Assembly (NCBI RefSeq): GCF_034932065.1
Contig: NZ_JAYGHP010000001.1
Coordinates: 62,001-126,000 of the forward strand
Reading direction: 5' to 3'
DNA length: 64,000 nt
From: Crocosphaera sp. UHCC 0190
Lineage (GTDB): Bacteria > Cyanobacteriota > Cyanobacteriia > Cyanobacteriales > Microcystaceae
Part shown: one piece after another, positions 10,622 through 18,918 of the stretch
Position numbering within the stretch: position 1 is the first letter of the stretch
Layout: each line of letters begins with the position of its first letter
The notes under the pieces: generated by a model
The model's input: the letters and a program-made list of their open reading frames with translations, nothing else
What the model was told of the DNA's origin: nothing
Databases searched by the model: none
Program-made: the position numbers and the translations under genes

Positions 10622-10984
10622 TTAACTACTCACCGTCGTTAAGGTTAAAATTTCTTGGGAGTAAACATCAAACCACTGTTCCCAATAAGGGTTAGTTTGT
10701 TTTCCTTTAAGTCTGGCTACCAAGTTGTTATAGTGGTTAAACCAACTGTCCCAATAATCAGCAACTTGGTTTTTGAGTCCCCCAGTGACTTGATAGGTTG
10801 GTAAACAACCAGAGTTAGTCGGACAAACAGAGGCACACTGGGGGGTTCCATAGTAGCCTTGGCAATCATTACAGAGAGTAGGGTCAATGAGCAACACATT
10901 ATTTTGTATTTTGATAGCACCTGTGGGACAAGCCTTGTGACAACGATGACAGGTGATACATTGATCAGTAATGGTATAACTCAT
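10622..10984 (-). CDS. fdxN: FdxN, 2[4Fe-4S] bacterial-type ferredoxin
   Basis: 120 residues. The first cluster motif is C9-x2-C12-x2-C15-x3-C19 (CITCHRCHKACP). The second set is C38, C41, C50 and C54, with the enlarged spacing between cysteines 2 and 3 that is seen in FdxN. The C-terminal ~60 residues are W/Y-rich and family-specific. In the nifB-fdxN-nifS-nifU order it is thought to supply electrons for FeMo-co assembly, probably to NifB. Uninterrupted, with no fdxN excision element. Confidence 0.93.
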   Translation of the reverse strand: MSYTITDQCITCHRCHKACPTGAIKIQNNVLLIDPTLCNDCQGYYGTPQCASVCPTNSGCLPTYQVTGGLKNQVADYWDSWFNHYNNLVARLKGKQTNPYWEQWFDVYSQEILTLTTVSS

Positions 10985-11001
10985 GACACTACGCTCCGAT
11001 G

Positions 11002-11208
11002 CTATGGGGTGAGATTGCTTAGGTTAGGAAGACAACTGTAGTCTTTGGAAAACCCTGTACAGGGGGGAATAGAATAGTCATCAACACAAGTGTTACAGTT
11101 ACTTTCTGCCTTGGTATTCGATGAAACCGAGGGGTTGATGAGGGCGGTTTGATAACTGCCTTGGGGGGAAACTTGGGAACCTTTGGGACGATCAAGGGTA
11201 TAAGTCAT
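11002..11208 (-). CDS. Small Cys-containing protein between nifB and fdxN
   Basis: 68 residues, MTYTLDRPKGSQVSPQG..., ending LPNLSNLTP. The ATG lies six bases after the nifB stop codon. AGGAG, 11 bases before the ATG and overlapping the end of nifB, is a plausible ribosome site, so it is probably translated by coupling. fdxN starts 17 bases further on. Cysteines occur as CNTC and two later single Cys. I do not recognise the family. It could bind a cluster or be a small nif accessory factor. It could also be a conserved spacer without function. Confidence 0.55.
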   Translation of the reverse strand: MTYTLDRPKGSQVSPQGSYQTALINPSVSSNTKAESNCNTCVDDYSIPPCTGFSKDYSCLPNLSNLTP

Positions 11209-11214
11209 AACTTA

Positions 11215-12690
11215 TTAGGCTCCTGCGTTTTGTTTCTGCATATACTGTTCATAGAAGTCGATAGCCACTTTATCGATGACATCGTAAGCTTCAAAGGGTT
11301 CGATTCCTGCCTTGCGGAGTTCTTCTTGAGGACAGTTGCCGATTTTAGCAGAGAGAACACCTTGACAATCAGCGATGGATTTAATGATGTTGTCTAGGGT
11401 TGCTTCTTCGCCGTAACCGCTTTGGCAATAATGATCGACTTTGCGGTGTGCCACAAATTTAACTTCTGTGCCGTCAACTTCAAAGATTTGGAATTCTTTG
11501 GCATGACCGAAGTGTTGGTTAACTAAGCGGTTGCCTTTGGTTGCGACTGCTACTAAGATTTTAGGAGCGTTTTTAACCTGTTTCTCGGCTGCTTGTTTTG
11601 CCTTAGCTTCTTTCACTTCGGCGGTGAATTTTTCGATGTTGGCATGAACTTCTTGACGTTGGGCCACATCATATTCAGGAGTCATTTCGAGGAATTTATC
11701 TTTGGTGAATTCCTGAGAACGATCTTCTCCTAATAATCCTACCGCATCCGCCCGACATTGGCGACAGTGGCGCATCATTTTCATGTTGCCAGAGCAGCTA
11801 TCCTGAACCGCTTTTAGTTCTTTGGGGGTGGGGCCTCTTTGTCCCGTTAACCCAAAGTGGGTTCCATGTTCAGGGGCTGAGATCAAGGGCATAATGTTGT
11901 GTAGAAATGCACCTTTTGACCGGATGACTTCGTTAACTTCTGCGAGGTGTTCATCATTAACACCAGGAATCATCACAGAGTTAACTTTACATAGCACATC
12001 CGCTTCTCTAAGAGCATCCAGGGCATCCATTTGCTTCTCATGGAGGATTTTAACCCCTTCGATGCCTTTGTAGCGTTTGCGATTATAACGTACCCAAGGA
12101 TAAATCTTCTCCCCAATTTCGGGGTCGATCATATTAATGGTTAAAGTAACGTGATCAATATTCAGTTCTTTGATGCGATCGATATATTCGGTTAACATCA
12201 ATCCATTACTGGATAAGCACAATTTAATATCGGGTGCTTTATCAGCGACTAATTCAAAGGTGCGGAAGGTTTGTTGGGGGTTGGCTAAGGGATCTCCAGG
12301 ACCAGCAATTCCCAAAACAGTCATTTGGGGAATTTTACCACCAATTACCAAAGCTTTATGGGCCGCTTCTTCTGGGGTCAGGACTTCGCTAACTACACCA
12401 GGACGGCTTTCATTGGCACAGTCATACTTGCGGTTGCAATAGTTGCATTGAATGTTACAAGCAGGGGCAACGGCAACGTGCATCCGTGCATAATGATGGT
12501 GAGCATCTTCACTGTAACAAGGGTGTTTAGCAATGCGTTCTTGAATGCTGACATCAATGGTCTGTGAAGTCTCACCCGTTGAAGGGCAAGCACAGTCTCC
12601 ACTTGATTTGGGAGTAAAGGAAGTTCCCATGGGAGTTGCTTTTTTAGCCGTCGATGCGTCAGCGTTGATTAGACCAGTAGATTGTAACAT
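11215..12690 (-). CDS. nifB: NifB, radical SAM FeMo-cofactor precursor synthase
   Basis: 491 residues. The radical SAM motif C78-x3-C82-x2-C85 (CNIQCNYC) is present, followed by the SAM domain (GPGDPLANP). Further Cys in [13 protein letters not shown] (about residue 290) belong to the K-cluster region. The C-terminal NifX-like domain begins near residue 385 ([20 protein letters not shown]). NifB fuses two [4Fe-4S] clusters and inserts carbon to make NifB-co. It is the first gene of the minus-strand operon and faces the repeat array at 12937-12995. Confidence 0.98.
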   Translation of the reverse strand: MLQSTGLINADASTAKKATPMGTSFTPKSSGDCACPSTGETSQTIDVSIQERIAKHPCYSEDAHHHYARMHVAVAPACNIQCNYCNRKYDCANESRPGVVSEVLTPEEAAHKALVIGGKIPQMTVLGIAGPGDPLANPQQTFRTFELVADKAPDIKLCLSSNGLMLTEYIDRIKELNIDHVTLTINMIDPEIGEKIYPWVRYNRKRYKGIEGVKILHEKQMDALDALREADVLCKVNSVMIPGVNDEHLAEVNEVIRSKGAFLHNIMPLISAPEHGTHFGLTGQRGPTPKELKAVQDSCSGNMKMMRHCRQCRADAVGLLGEDRSQEFTKDKFLEMTPEYDVAQRQEVHANIEKFTAEVKEAKAKQAAEKQVKNAPKILVAVATKGNRLVNQHFGHAKEFQIFEVDGTEVKFVAHRKVDHYCQSGYGEEATLDNIIKSIADCQGVLSAKIGNCPQEELRKAGIEPFEAYDVIDKVAIDFYEQYMQKQNAGA

Positions 12691-12936
12691 TGAATTCCGT
12701 GGAGTAAGAGGGTGACAAAAGCGTGACTTAAGAGGTTTGGGTCACTTGCTTTAAAGAGCAAAGGGTAAAACAATGAACTGTGTGTCTTCGGCGTTGTAAC
12801 CTTTATACCATCCCCCTGTTTAGGGCTTCTGCTGTGGTGAGTGGGTTCAGATTCATTGGATTACTTAGTATGTACTCAAATTCTCAATCCTTTAATTAGT
12901 GCAGGTTTGAAGTGACTATTTTTTTTATGGGGGGAT

Positions 12937-12995
12937 GGGGTTCAGGTATTTTTGAGGCGGGGTAACAGTATTTTTACTAGGGGAGTCGGGTATTT
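12937..12995 (-). promoter_or_regulatory. nifB promoter: Array of three 22-bp repeats facing nifB (candidate activator site)
   Basis: On the minus strand the hexamer AAATAC starts at 12995, 12973 and 12951, exactly 22 bases apart. Each copy is followed 9-10 bases after its start by CCCC. The copies read AAATACCCGACTCCCC, AAATACTGTTACCCC and AAATACCTGAACCCC. A weak fourth unit may start at 13017. The array ends about 250 bases before the nifB ATG. Confidence 0.65.
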
Positions 12996-13149
12996 GTGTA
13001 CTCAGGGTCTAAGTCTTATCACGTAAGGCTTTGAGTCCATTATTTTCTTGATTTTACTCCCCTCATTTTACACTCAAATTGTCAACGTTGGGCTTAAAAA
13101 TCCCCTCCTCTTCCTGTTCCCTGTTCCTCATCACATCACACTTCCCTCT

Positions 13150-13240
13150 AACAAAAGCACCGAGAAAGCATTCCAAACCTTCTCAGTGCTGTCACGGAAT
13201 TCAATTCTGTATCCAATGTAACATTTTCCTTGAGTGAGAT
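13150..13240 (-). ncRNA. Candidate small RNA in the nifB-nifP spacer
   Basis: On the minus strand AGCACTGAGAA (13190-13180) pairs with TTCTCGGTGCT (13166-13156) as an 11-bp stem with one G-U pair and a 13-base loop, followed by TTTGTT. That is terminator-like, and the pairing is better in the minus than the plus orientation. An NtcA-like box sits about 40 bases before the implied start near 13240. Together these would define a transcript of roughly 90 bases. The -10 element is weak, so this is only a candidate. It could instead be an attenuator in a long nifB leader. Confidence 0.35.
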
Positions 13241-13274
13241 TTGTTATGCCTAATTTTCGTGTTAACTAATGGGG

Positions 13275-13288
13275 GTGAAAATAGTTAC
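13275..13288 (-). promoter_or_regulatory. NtcA-like box GTG-N8-TAC
   Basis: Plus strand GTG AAAATAGT TAC, a one-mismatch form of GTA-N8-TAC. No good TANNNT box lies at the class II distance in either direction. The best candidate on the minus strand is CATAAC at 13248-13243, four bases too far. Confidence 0.4.
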
Positions 13289-13417
13289 AACCCTTATTTC
13301 ATGCAGGTTTTCTCCCTGATGTTTCCCTGGAAATTTGAGTCCTGGCATAATGCCCCGAAAAGGGATAGTTAAATTAGCTCAAGTCCTTATCTAATGAGGG
13401 CAGACACCTGAGTGCAT

Positions 13418-13476
13418 AAATGCCACTCCCTGCACCGATAAATACTGTCCCCCTCCCCAAAAAATAATCGTCCCCC
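13418..13476 (+). promoter_or_regulatory. nifP promoter: Array of three 22-bp repeats facing nifP (candidate activator site)
   Basis: On the plus strand, AAATGC (13418), AAATAC (13440) and AAATAA (13462) start exactly 22 bases apart, each followed by a C run. The central unit begins AAATACTGT, the same nine bases as the central unit of the nifB-facing array. It ends about 170 bases before the nifP ATG. Confidence 0.65.
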
Positions 13477-13648
13477 CACCCAAAAGAAACTTTATTTATC
13501 TATGAAACCCCAAGCTGATCAGGGTTTAGCAAAATCTAATTTTGTCTTAATAAGTTTAATAAACTTGACTCACCTCCCAAATCGACTGGGACAGGAAGGG
13601 ACTTGGTATAAGCATAACAACTAAGTCTATGCGAAAGCACGGAATTTA

Positions 13649-14359
13649 ATGTTTGGATCACTACCTGTCAGAGAGCGTTGTGCAAGTCCAACAGAAACCC
13701 TAATTTCTGACTCTCGGACTTCTCAACCCAACCTATTTCAATCTCTGTGGCAAGACTTTCAAATCATCTTTGAAAGAGATCCCGCAGCCCGTCATTGGTT
13801 AGAGGTGATCTTTTGCTATCCAGGCTTACACGCCTTAGCAGTCCATCGCATCTCCCACGGGCTATGGCACAAACAAATCCCTTTTGTGCCGCGTTTTCTC
13901 TCCCATATCGGACGATTATTCACAGGCATTGAAATTCACCCAGGGGCCACCATTGGCCAAGGGGTGTTTATCGATCATGGTATGGGTGTGGTCATTGGTG
14001 AAACCGCCATTGTTGGTGATTATTGCCTAATTTATCAAAATGTCACCCTCGGTGGCACGGGTAAGGAACTGGGAAAACGTCATCCCACCCTTGGCGATCA
14101 TGTTATTGTCGGGGCCGGGGCCAAAGTTTTGGGCAATCTTGAAATTGGTAATCATGTCCGCATTGGTGCGGGTTCCATTGTTTTACGCAGTGTCCCGAAT
14201 GATTGCACGGTGGTAGGAGTCCCTGGTCGAATTATCTCCCGCAGCGGCCGCGGTTGTCCGTTAGAACATGGAAAACTGCCGGATGTTGAGGGCCAAATCA
14301 TTCGGACGTTATTTGACCGAATTGAAGAATTGGAACAAAAGATACAAAAACTACATTGA
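13649..14359 (+). CDS. nifP: NifP, serine O-acetyltransferase (CysE-type)
   Basis: 236 residues. The N-terminal helical domain (FQSLWQDFQIIFERDPAARHWLEV) is followed by a left-handed beta-helix of hexapeptide repeats from about residue 100 (IGRLFTGIEIHPGATIGQGV, IDHGMGVVIGETAIVGD, GGTGKELGKRHPTLGD). It makes O-acetylserine for cysteine synthesis. In a nif cluster it feeds the extra cysteine demand of NifS. It is divergent from nifB and first in the plus-strand nif operon. The first ~25 residues are variable, so a later start cannot be excluded. Confidence 0.93.
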   Translation: MFGSLPVRERCASPTETLISDSRTSQPNLFQSLWQDFQIIFERDPAARHWLEVIFCYPGLHALAVHRISHGLWHKQIPFVPRFLSHIGRLFTGIEIHPGATIGQGVFIDHGMGVVIGETAIVGDYCLIYQNVTLGGTGKELGKRHPTLGDHVIVGAGAKVLGNLEIGNHVRIGAGSIVLRSVPNDCTVVGVPGRIISRSGRGCPLEHGKLPDVEGQIIRTLFDRIEELEQKIQKLH

Positions 14360-14375
14360 CTCTTACCTTACAATT

Positions 14376-14654
14376 ATGTTGACACCTTCCTATCCTGATG
14401 CTTTAATCAGTCAAGTTGAGAAAGTTTCTCGCAGTGAACGCTGGATGGTTCACCAACGCCTTCAAGAATTAATGATTCCCTGTTGGTGTCCTGAGGATGG
14501 TTCTCTCTGGGTAGAAATTGAACATGGTATTCATGCAATTTTACTCCGCAGTGCCGTCTATGGAGCGATCGCTTCTCGCCAAGAGTTGGTGGATTGGCTA
14601 GAACGATGTTGGGAAACCCTAGATTCTGATTCTATTAAGTCTTACAAATACTGA
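14376..14654 (+). CDS. Small conserved protein of unknown function in the nifP-nifV operon
   Basis: 92 residues from ATG 14376 (MLTPSYPDALISQVEKVSR). The open frame extends upstream into nifP, but the ATG placed 16 bases after the nifP stop is the natural start. The sequence has a PCWCPEDGSLWVEIEHG core and a C-terminal helix rich in W and R (QELVDWLERCWETL). No family is recognised. Its position in the nif operon suggests a nif-associated role, which is inference. Confidence 0.75.
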   Translation: MLTPSYPDALISQVEKVSRSERWMVHQRLQELMIPCWCPEDGSLWVEIEHGIHAILLRSAVYGAIASRQELVDWLERCWETLDSDSIKSYKY

Positions 14655-14831
14655 GAACATTGATGATGACTCACTCTCTGTTGGGTTTTATCTCCCCAAA
14701 CAGAGCTAATTATTATTGATTAAGTTAGACTTTTTCTCTCCCCCAAGCTTCTTTCGCAATTTCTCAGTTACTGCCTCACCCCTAACCAACATTAGCTTTG
14801 GTTTGTTGATAACTGACTTTTCAGTGCTGTC

Positions 14832-15044
14832 ATGGAAAACAATTCAATTTCTACAGAATTCCGTCAATTTTTACAACAAGAACTGGCCCTGTCACGAGAT
14901 GACCTAGCCGTGGTTCTCAACAATCAACGTCAACCTGGCGACCCCATTCCCATGCTTCTTTGGCAATATGGCTTAATTTCCCTCGGTCAACTCCAACGGA
15001 TTTGGGATTGGCTGGATGCTCAAATTCAATTCCAGTTGCCTTAA
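14832..15044 (+). CDS. DUF2949 family protein
   Basis: 70 residues, MENNSISTEFRQFLQQELAL. The PIPMLLWQYGLISLGQLQRI core is the signature of DUF2949, a small cyanobacterial family of unknown function. It is helical and acidic with no membrane segment. It lies 27 bases before nifV and 177 after the preceding small gene, on the same strand. Members occur outside nif clusters too, so a specific nif role is not implied. Confidence 0.85.
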   Translation: MENNSISTEFRQFLQQELALSRDDLAVVLNNQRQPGDPIPMLLWQYGLISLGQLQRIWDWLDAQIQFQLP

Positions 15045-15071
15045 TCGGTGAGTGATCTGAGGAGTTAAATC

Positions 15072-16205
15072 ATGAACCCTATCCATATTAACGATACAAC
15101 CCTACGGGATGGAGAACAAGCCGCCGGAATTGCCTTTAGTGCTGCCGAAAAAATGGCGATCGCGGTTCTTCTGGATGCCATAGGCGTTCCCGAATTAGAA
15201 GTCGGTATCCCCGCCATGGGTGGCAGTGAAGCGGAAGCGATCACGACTATCGCCCGTCTAGGACTAAAAACTGCTCTATTAGGCTGGAACCGGGCGGTAC
15301 GCTCGGATATTGAAGCCTCCATTGCCTGTGGACTAAAACGGGTTCATATCTCGGTTCCCGTTTCTGAAATCCAAATTAAGGCCAAATTTCAAGGTAAAAC
15401 CCGTCTTGTCTTTGAACGGTTACGAGATAGCCTTAATTTTGCCCTCGATCAAGGTTTATTTGTCTCCGTCGGGGCCGAAGACTCTTCCCGTGCGGAGGAA
15501 GGGTTTTTATTAGAAGTGGCGCAATTTGCCCAAGAATTAGGGGCTTCCCGTTTCCGCTTCTGTGATACGGTGGGCATTCTTGATCCCTTGACTACTGGTC
15601 AAAAAGTCGGAAAATTGGTCAAATCCTTGTCTATGCCCATTGAAATGCACACCCACAACGATTTTGGCCTAGCCACTGCTAACGCCTTAGCGGGGTTACA
15701 GGCCGGGGCCATCTCCGTGAATACCACCGTTAACGGGTTGGGGGAACGAGCGGGCAATGCGGCCCTAGAAGAGATGATCATGACCCTTAAACAACTATAC
15801 AAAGTTGATTTAGCCATGGATACATCTCGCTTACGGGAGTTATCCCAATTGGTGATCAAAGCGTCTGGGGTGGCCCTTCCCCCCTGGAAAGCGATCGTCG
15901 GGGACAATATCTTTGCCCATGAATCAGGCATTCATGCTCATGGGGTGTTACAAAACCCCCAAACTTATGAGCCTTTTTCCCCGGATGAAGTGGGTTGGGA
16001 ACGCCGCTTAGTGGTGGGTAAGCATTCGGGACGACATTTATTGGCTAATGTCCTGAATCAACATGGGATTAGTTTAAACCGTGACGAATCCCAGGTTGTG
16101 TTAGATGCAGTGCGTCATCTATCAGTCCAAATGAAACGGAGTTTAACCGTTGAAGAGTTACTCGATTTAGTACCTAATAGGAGAATGTCTCATGGGATTG
16201 TATAA
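15072..16205 (+). CDS. nifV: NifV, homocitrate synthase
   Basis: 377 residues of the DRE-TIM metallolyase family. It shows [17 protein letters not shown] at the N-terminus, the catalytic [10 protein letters not shown] segment, metal-binding HTHNDFGLA and the [13 protein letters not shown] motif. It condenses acetyl-CoA and 2-oxoglutarate to homocitrate, the organic ligand of FeMo-co. At 377 residues it is the short NifV type without a leucine-style regulatory domain, unlike isopropylmalate synthase. Its end overlaps nifZ by 14 bases, implying translational coupling. Confidence 0.96.
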   Translation: MNPIHINDTTLRDGEQAAGIAFSAAEKMAIAVLLDAIGVPELEVGIPAMGGSEAEAITTIARLGLKTALLGWNRAVRSDIEASIACGLKRVHISVPVSEIQIKAKFQGKTRLVFERLRDSLNFALDQGLFVSVGAEDSSRAEEGFLLEVAQFAQELGASRFRFCDTVGILDPLTTGQKVGKLVKSLSMPIEMHTHNDFGLATANALAGLQAGAISVNTTVNGLGERAGNAALEEMIMTLKQLYKVDLAMDTSRLRELSQLVIKASGVALPPWKAIVGDNIFAHESGIHAHGVLQNPQTYEPFSPDEVGWERRLVVGKHSGRHLLANVLNQHGISLNRDESQVVLDAVRHLSVQMKRSLTVEELLDLVPNRRMSHGIV

Positions 16206-16530
16206 TCCAGGCGAAATTGAACTTAATGATCCCCCTGCTTTTGAAATGGAGCAGAAGGTGCGTCTTCGTAAAATGATTCGCAATGATGGCACTTTCCCCG
16301 GCAAAGAAATAGGAGAAACTTTAGCGAAGAAGGGTGATGTCGGTTATGTTGTCGGCATTGGCACCTATCTCCAAAGTTATTACATTTATGCCGTCCATTT
16401 TTTAGACAATGGTTACATTGTCGGCTGTCGTCGCAAAGAATTATTATCGGCTGACGAAACTGATTTCGATGACTTTGATGATGATGAAAATGAAGTCATT
16501 GTCGAGAAGTCGGAAGTGGGAATTATGTAA
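16192..16530 (+). CDS. nifZ: NifZ, MoFe protein maturation factor
   Basis: 112 residues. The core [21 protein letters not shown] is typical of NifZ, as is the acidic tail ([14 protein letters not shown]). NifZ assists P-cluster formation on MoFe protein. It starts inside the end of nifV. Confidence 0.93.
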   Translation: MGLYNPGEIELNDPPAFEMEQKVRLRKMIRNDGTFPGKEIGETLAKKGDVGYVVGIGTYLQSYYIYAVHFLDNGYIVGCRRKELLSADETDFDDFDDDENEVIVEKSEVGIM

Positions 16531-16607
16531 ATTATCAATTCTCAAGGCTTAAGTTGAGAATTCATTGTTTGCCCACAATTAACCATTCACTAATTAGGAG
16601 TTTTGCT

Positions 16608-16811
16608 ATGAAGGTTATGTTACGTAACGACGCTCAAGGGAAATTATCGGTTTATGTTCCGAAAAAAGATTTAGAGGAAGATGTGGTTAAACAAACCGTG
16701 AGTGGCAATGGCAAAATTTTGACCTTAGCGAATGGCTGGGAATTGGAATTTGCTACTTTAACCGATGAGACTCAATTACCCCAAACATTTGAAGCAAAAT
16801 TGCTTTCATAG
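16608..16811 (+). CDS. nifT: NifT/FixU family protein
   Basis: 67 residues from ATG 16608 (MKVMLRNDAQGKLSVYVPKK), preceded by AGGAG. The frame is open upstream to 16554 but that start lacks a ribosome site. NifT is a small beta-rich protein of unclear function that regularly follows nifZ. Confidence 0.93.
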   Translation: MKVMLRNDAQGKLSVYVPKKDLEEDVVKQTVSGNGKILTLANGWELEFATLTDETQLPQTFEAKLLS

Positions 16812-16818
16812 TTAGTAG

Positions 16819-16839
16819 GGGCTTAACAATGTTAAGCCC
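16819..16839. terminator. Hairpin after nifT
   Basis: GGGCTTAACA-A-TGTTAAGCCC, a perfect 10-bp inverted repeat directly after nifT. No T run follows, so it may be a palindromic repeat or mRNA 3'-end stabiliser rather than a full terminator. Confidence 0.55.
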
Positions 16840-16910
16840 ATTACCTAGAGTTTTTGTTTACCAATATCTTTCACTTAATCCTCTAACGATATCTCTTAAG
16901 GGAGTTAGTC

Positions 16911-17513
16911 ATGAGTTCAGTTCATTCTAGTCAAATTTCTCCTTTCCAACTGGAAGGGCAATTTATCGGATTTATTTATAAGTCAAATGGTCAGTCAAAG
17001 TTCTTAAGATTGGCTGTTGGCGAACGAGAATTACGGATCAAATTAGATAAAAGTTTACGCAATTCTCAAGGCTTAGGTTTAATTGCTGGCGATTGGATTT
17101 CTATTGCAGGAGAACAAGCATTTAAAGGCAGTTTTACCAGACTAAAATTAAAAGCTTATGAAGTAAATCGTCTGAGTTGTAAGTTAGAATGTAAAACCCA
17201 AGATTCTACTACTGCAACCCCAATAATTCAGGGATCAAGTTGTCCCAAAAAAGGCAAAATCTTGTTATGTAATAAGTCAGATTGTGCCAAAAATGGTGGC
17301 AGAGAACTCTTTAATACGCTGGAAAAAACCTTGTATAATTTGGGGTTACAAGACCATGTGACTATCGAAAAAACCAGTTGTCAAAATCGCTGCGGTAAAG
17401 CTCCTAATCTAATTTTAATGCCTGGAAGAGCCAGACACAGTAAACCCAATCCTAAAACCATTTCAGAATTACTTGAAGACCATTATCTCAATTCTTTGAA
17501 CAATCATGGCTAA
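16911..17513 (+). CDS. (2Fe-2S) thioredoxin-like ferredoxin domain protein
   Basis: 200 residues. The N-terminal ~95 residues form an OB-like basic domain. The C-terminal ~85 residues match the thioredoxin-like [2Fe-2S] ferredoxin fold, with ligands C-x4-C (LCNKSDCAKNGGRE) and C-x3-C (SCQNRCGKAPN). The gene lies in the nif cluster before the NifO-like gene and overlaps it by 8 bases. It is plausibly an electron carrier or regulator for nitrogenase assembly. I know no assigned gene name. Confidence 0.8.
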   Translation: MSSVHSSQISPFQLEGQFIGFIYKSNGQSKFLRLAVGERELRIKLDKSLRNSQGLGLIAGDWISIAGEQAFKGSFTRLKLKAYEVNRLSCKLECKTQDSTTATPIIQGSSCPKKGKILLCNKSDCAKNGGRELFNTLEKTLYNLGLQDHVTIEKTSCQNRCGKAPNLILMPGRARHSKPNPKTISELLEDHYLNSLNNHG

Positions 17514-17934
17514 GGTTATTTTTTACGAGAAACCAGGGTGTGGAAATAACACCAAACAAAAAAATCTACTCCTCGCCGCAGGACATGATTTAGATGCACG
17601 CAGTCTCTTAACGGAGTCTTGGACACCTGAAACATTACGCCCATTTTTTGGGAAGTTACCTGTTAACTCTTGGTTTAATCCTAGCGCACCTCGTATTAAA
17701 TCAGGTGAGGTAATTCCCGATAATTTGACAGAGGAAACGGCCTTACAATTAATGATAGCTGATCCTCTCTTAATTCGTCGTCCTTTGATTCAAGTAGGAG
17801 ATATTTTTCGGGTGGGTTTTGATCTGGAAACTATTGACACTTGGATTGGTTTAAATCCTCAAAATCCGGTGACGGAAGATTTAGAAACCTGTCCCCGTAG
17901 TCATGAAACAAACCCCTGTGCAACGGTTCAATAA
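17506..17934 (+). CDS. nifO: NifO-like nitrogenase-associated protein (ArsC/Spx fold)
   Basis: 142 residues. The ArsC-like N-terminus MAKVIFYEKPGCGNNTKQK has the single Cys of the arsenate reductase fold but not a CxxC. The LLIRRPLIQVGD motif is the ArsC family signature. The family is known as 'nitrogenase-associated protein' and sits near nifV/nifZ/nifT in many diazotrophs. Its start overlaps the preceding gene, so it closes this plus-strand operon. The exact role is unclear. Confidence 0.83.
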   Translation: MAKVIFYEKPGCGNNTKQKNLLLAAGHDLDARSLLTESWTPETLRPFFGKLPVNSWFNPSAPRIKSGEVIPDNLTEETALQLMIADPLLIRRPLIQVGDIFRVGFDLETIDTWIGLNPQNPVTEDLETCPRSHETNPCATVQ

Positions 17935-17957
17935 TAGCCAAATATAAGTTTATCTAG

Positions 17958-17985
17958 TAGGGGTCAACGGCCGTTGACCCCTACG
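17958..17985. repeat. Palindromic repeat family A, copy 1
   Basis: GTAGGGGTCAACGG followed at once by its reverse complement, a perfect 28-base palindrome downstream of the nifO-like gene. Further copies are at 22122 and 62798. Confidence 0.9.
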
Positions 17986-18090
17986 GTAGCTGATAGCTTC
18001 TGCAAAGAATTAATCACAACTTGGGCAGCTAAACGCCCCGTTTGGGCTGCCCCATTCGTATAACCATAATACTCCTTAATAATTAGAAGC

Positions 18091-18918
18091 TTAAATAACT
18101 TCCAAAACAAAACGATTCCGTCCTTGATTTTTAGCTTGATAAAGTGCTTTGTCAGCAATATTAATTAAAGTCGAAGGAGAACATCCTTTAATGGGAATCA
18201 TCGCCGTTATACCCATACTAATTGTCACATAATCACTCACTTGAGAGCGACTATGGGGAATTTTTAATAAGGCAATTTCTTCTTGAATACGTTCTGCTAC
18301 TTTGATCGCACCCTCTGGGTTAGTATTAGGTAACACAATCACTAATTCTTCCCCTCCAAAACGGGCTAATAAATCGGCAGGTCTTCTTAAGCTTCTTTGA
18401 ATGGTTTTAGAAACGGCAATTAAACAGTGATCTCCGGCTTGATGTTGATATTCATCATTGTATTGTTTAAAGTAATCTAAATCAGCAAAAATTAAAGCTA
18501 AATAACGCCTTTCTCGACATAATCTTTCCCATTCTTTTAGTAAATATTCATTAAAACGACGGCGGTTAGCAATTTGCAATAAGGGGTCTAAAATGGCTAA
18601 CTGTTCTAATTCTTGATTAGCTTTTTTCAGTTTAGCATTAGCTTTTTCTAGTTTAGCAGTTCGTTCTGCAATGATTTTTGCCTGGTCACGGGTTAAGATT
18701 TCTAATTGTTTATTAAGTTCTTCAAGTTGTATCCTTTGTTCTACTAATTTTTGATCTTGAAGATAACTATGTAAGGCTTCAACAACGGTTAATTTTAAAT
18801 CTTCTGATTGCCAAGGTTTAGGAACATATCGATAGAGTCTGGCGTTTTTAATAGCATTACCCACGGCTTCTAAATTGGCATGACCTGTTAATATTATTTT
18901 TAGGGTAGTAGGAGACAT
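18091..18918 (-). pseudogene. REC tail + GGDEF diguanylate cyclase portion of a decayed sensor gene
   Basis: 275 codons. The first ~50 residues (LKIILTGHANLEAVGNAIKN, then YVPKPW) are the C-terminal half of a receiver domain. A coiled coil rich in K/E/L (about residues 60-105) follows. Then comes a complete GGDEF domain with LARFGGEEL and an RxxD inhibitory site (RPAD) five residues before it. The cyclase part looks catalytically intact. The receiver lacks its front half because the upstream frame (18919-19140) belongs to a different receiver and ends in a stop. A shorter active cyclase could be translated, but no clear start is seen. Confidence 0.75.

Larger units (their letters stand above)
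12691..13648. promoter_or_regulatory. Divergent nifB-nifP control region (about 960 bp, no protein gene)
   Basis: No convincing ORF. It holds two mirror-image 22-bp repeat arrays (12937-12995 toward nifB, 13418-13476 toward nifP), an NtcA-like box (13275-13288), a strong hairpin with a short T run on the minus strand (13156-13190), two CTGTTCC heptamers (13114-13127) and a perfect AAGTTTA-A-TAAACTT palindrome at 13552-13566 in the nifP leader. In Leptolyngbya boryana the equivalent nifB-nifP spacer is the target of the activator CnfR, so dual control of both operons from here is a reasonable inference. Confidence 0.75.

Noticed and set aside
12796-12812. GTA...TAC pairs near 12797 and 13208 as NtcA sites
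   Set aside because: Spacing is 7 rather than 8 bases, and no -10 box is correctly placed.
14716-14907. Plus-strand frame of 63 codons overlapping the DUF2949 start
   Set aside because: Out of frame with the DUF2949 gene. Low-complexity sequence and no family match.
17985-18070. Minus-strand frame reading YYGYTNGAAQTGRLAAQVVI, like the end of a flavin oxidoreductase
   Set aside because: Only about 25 residues, without start or flanking family sequence. Possibly a gene scrap, but too short to support.
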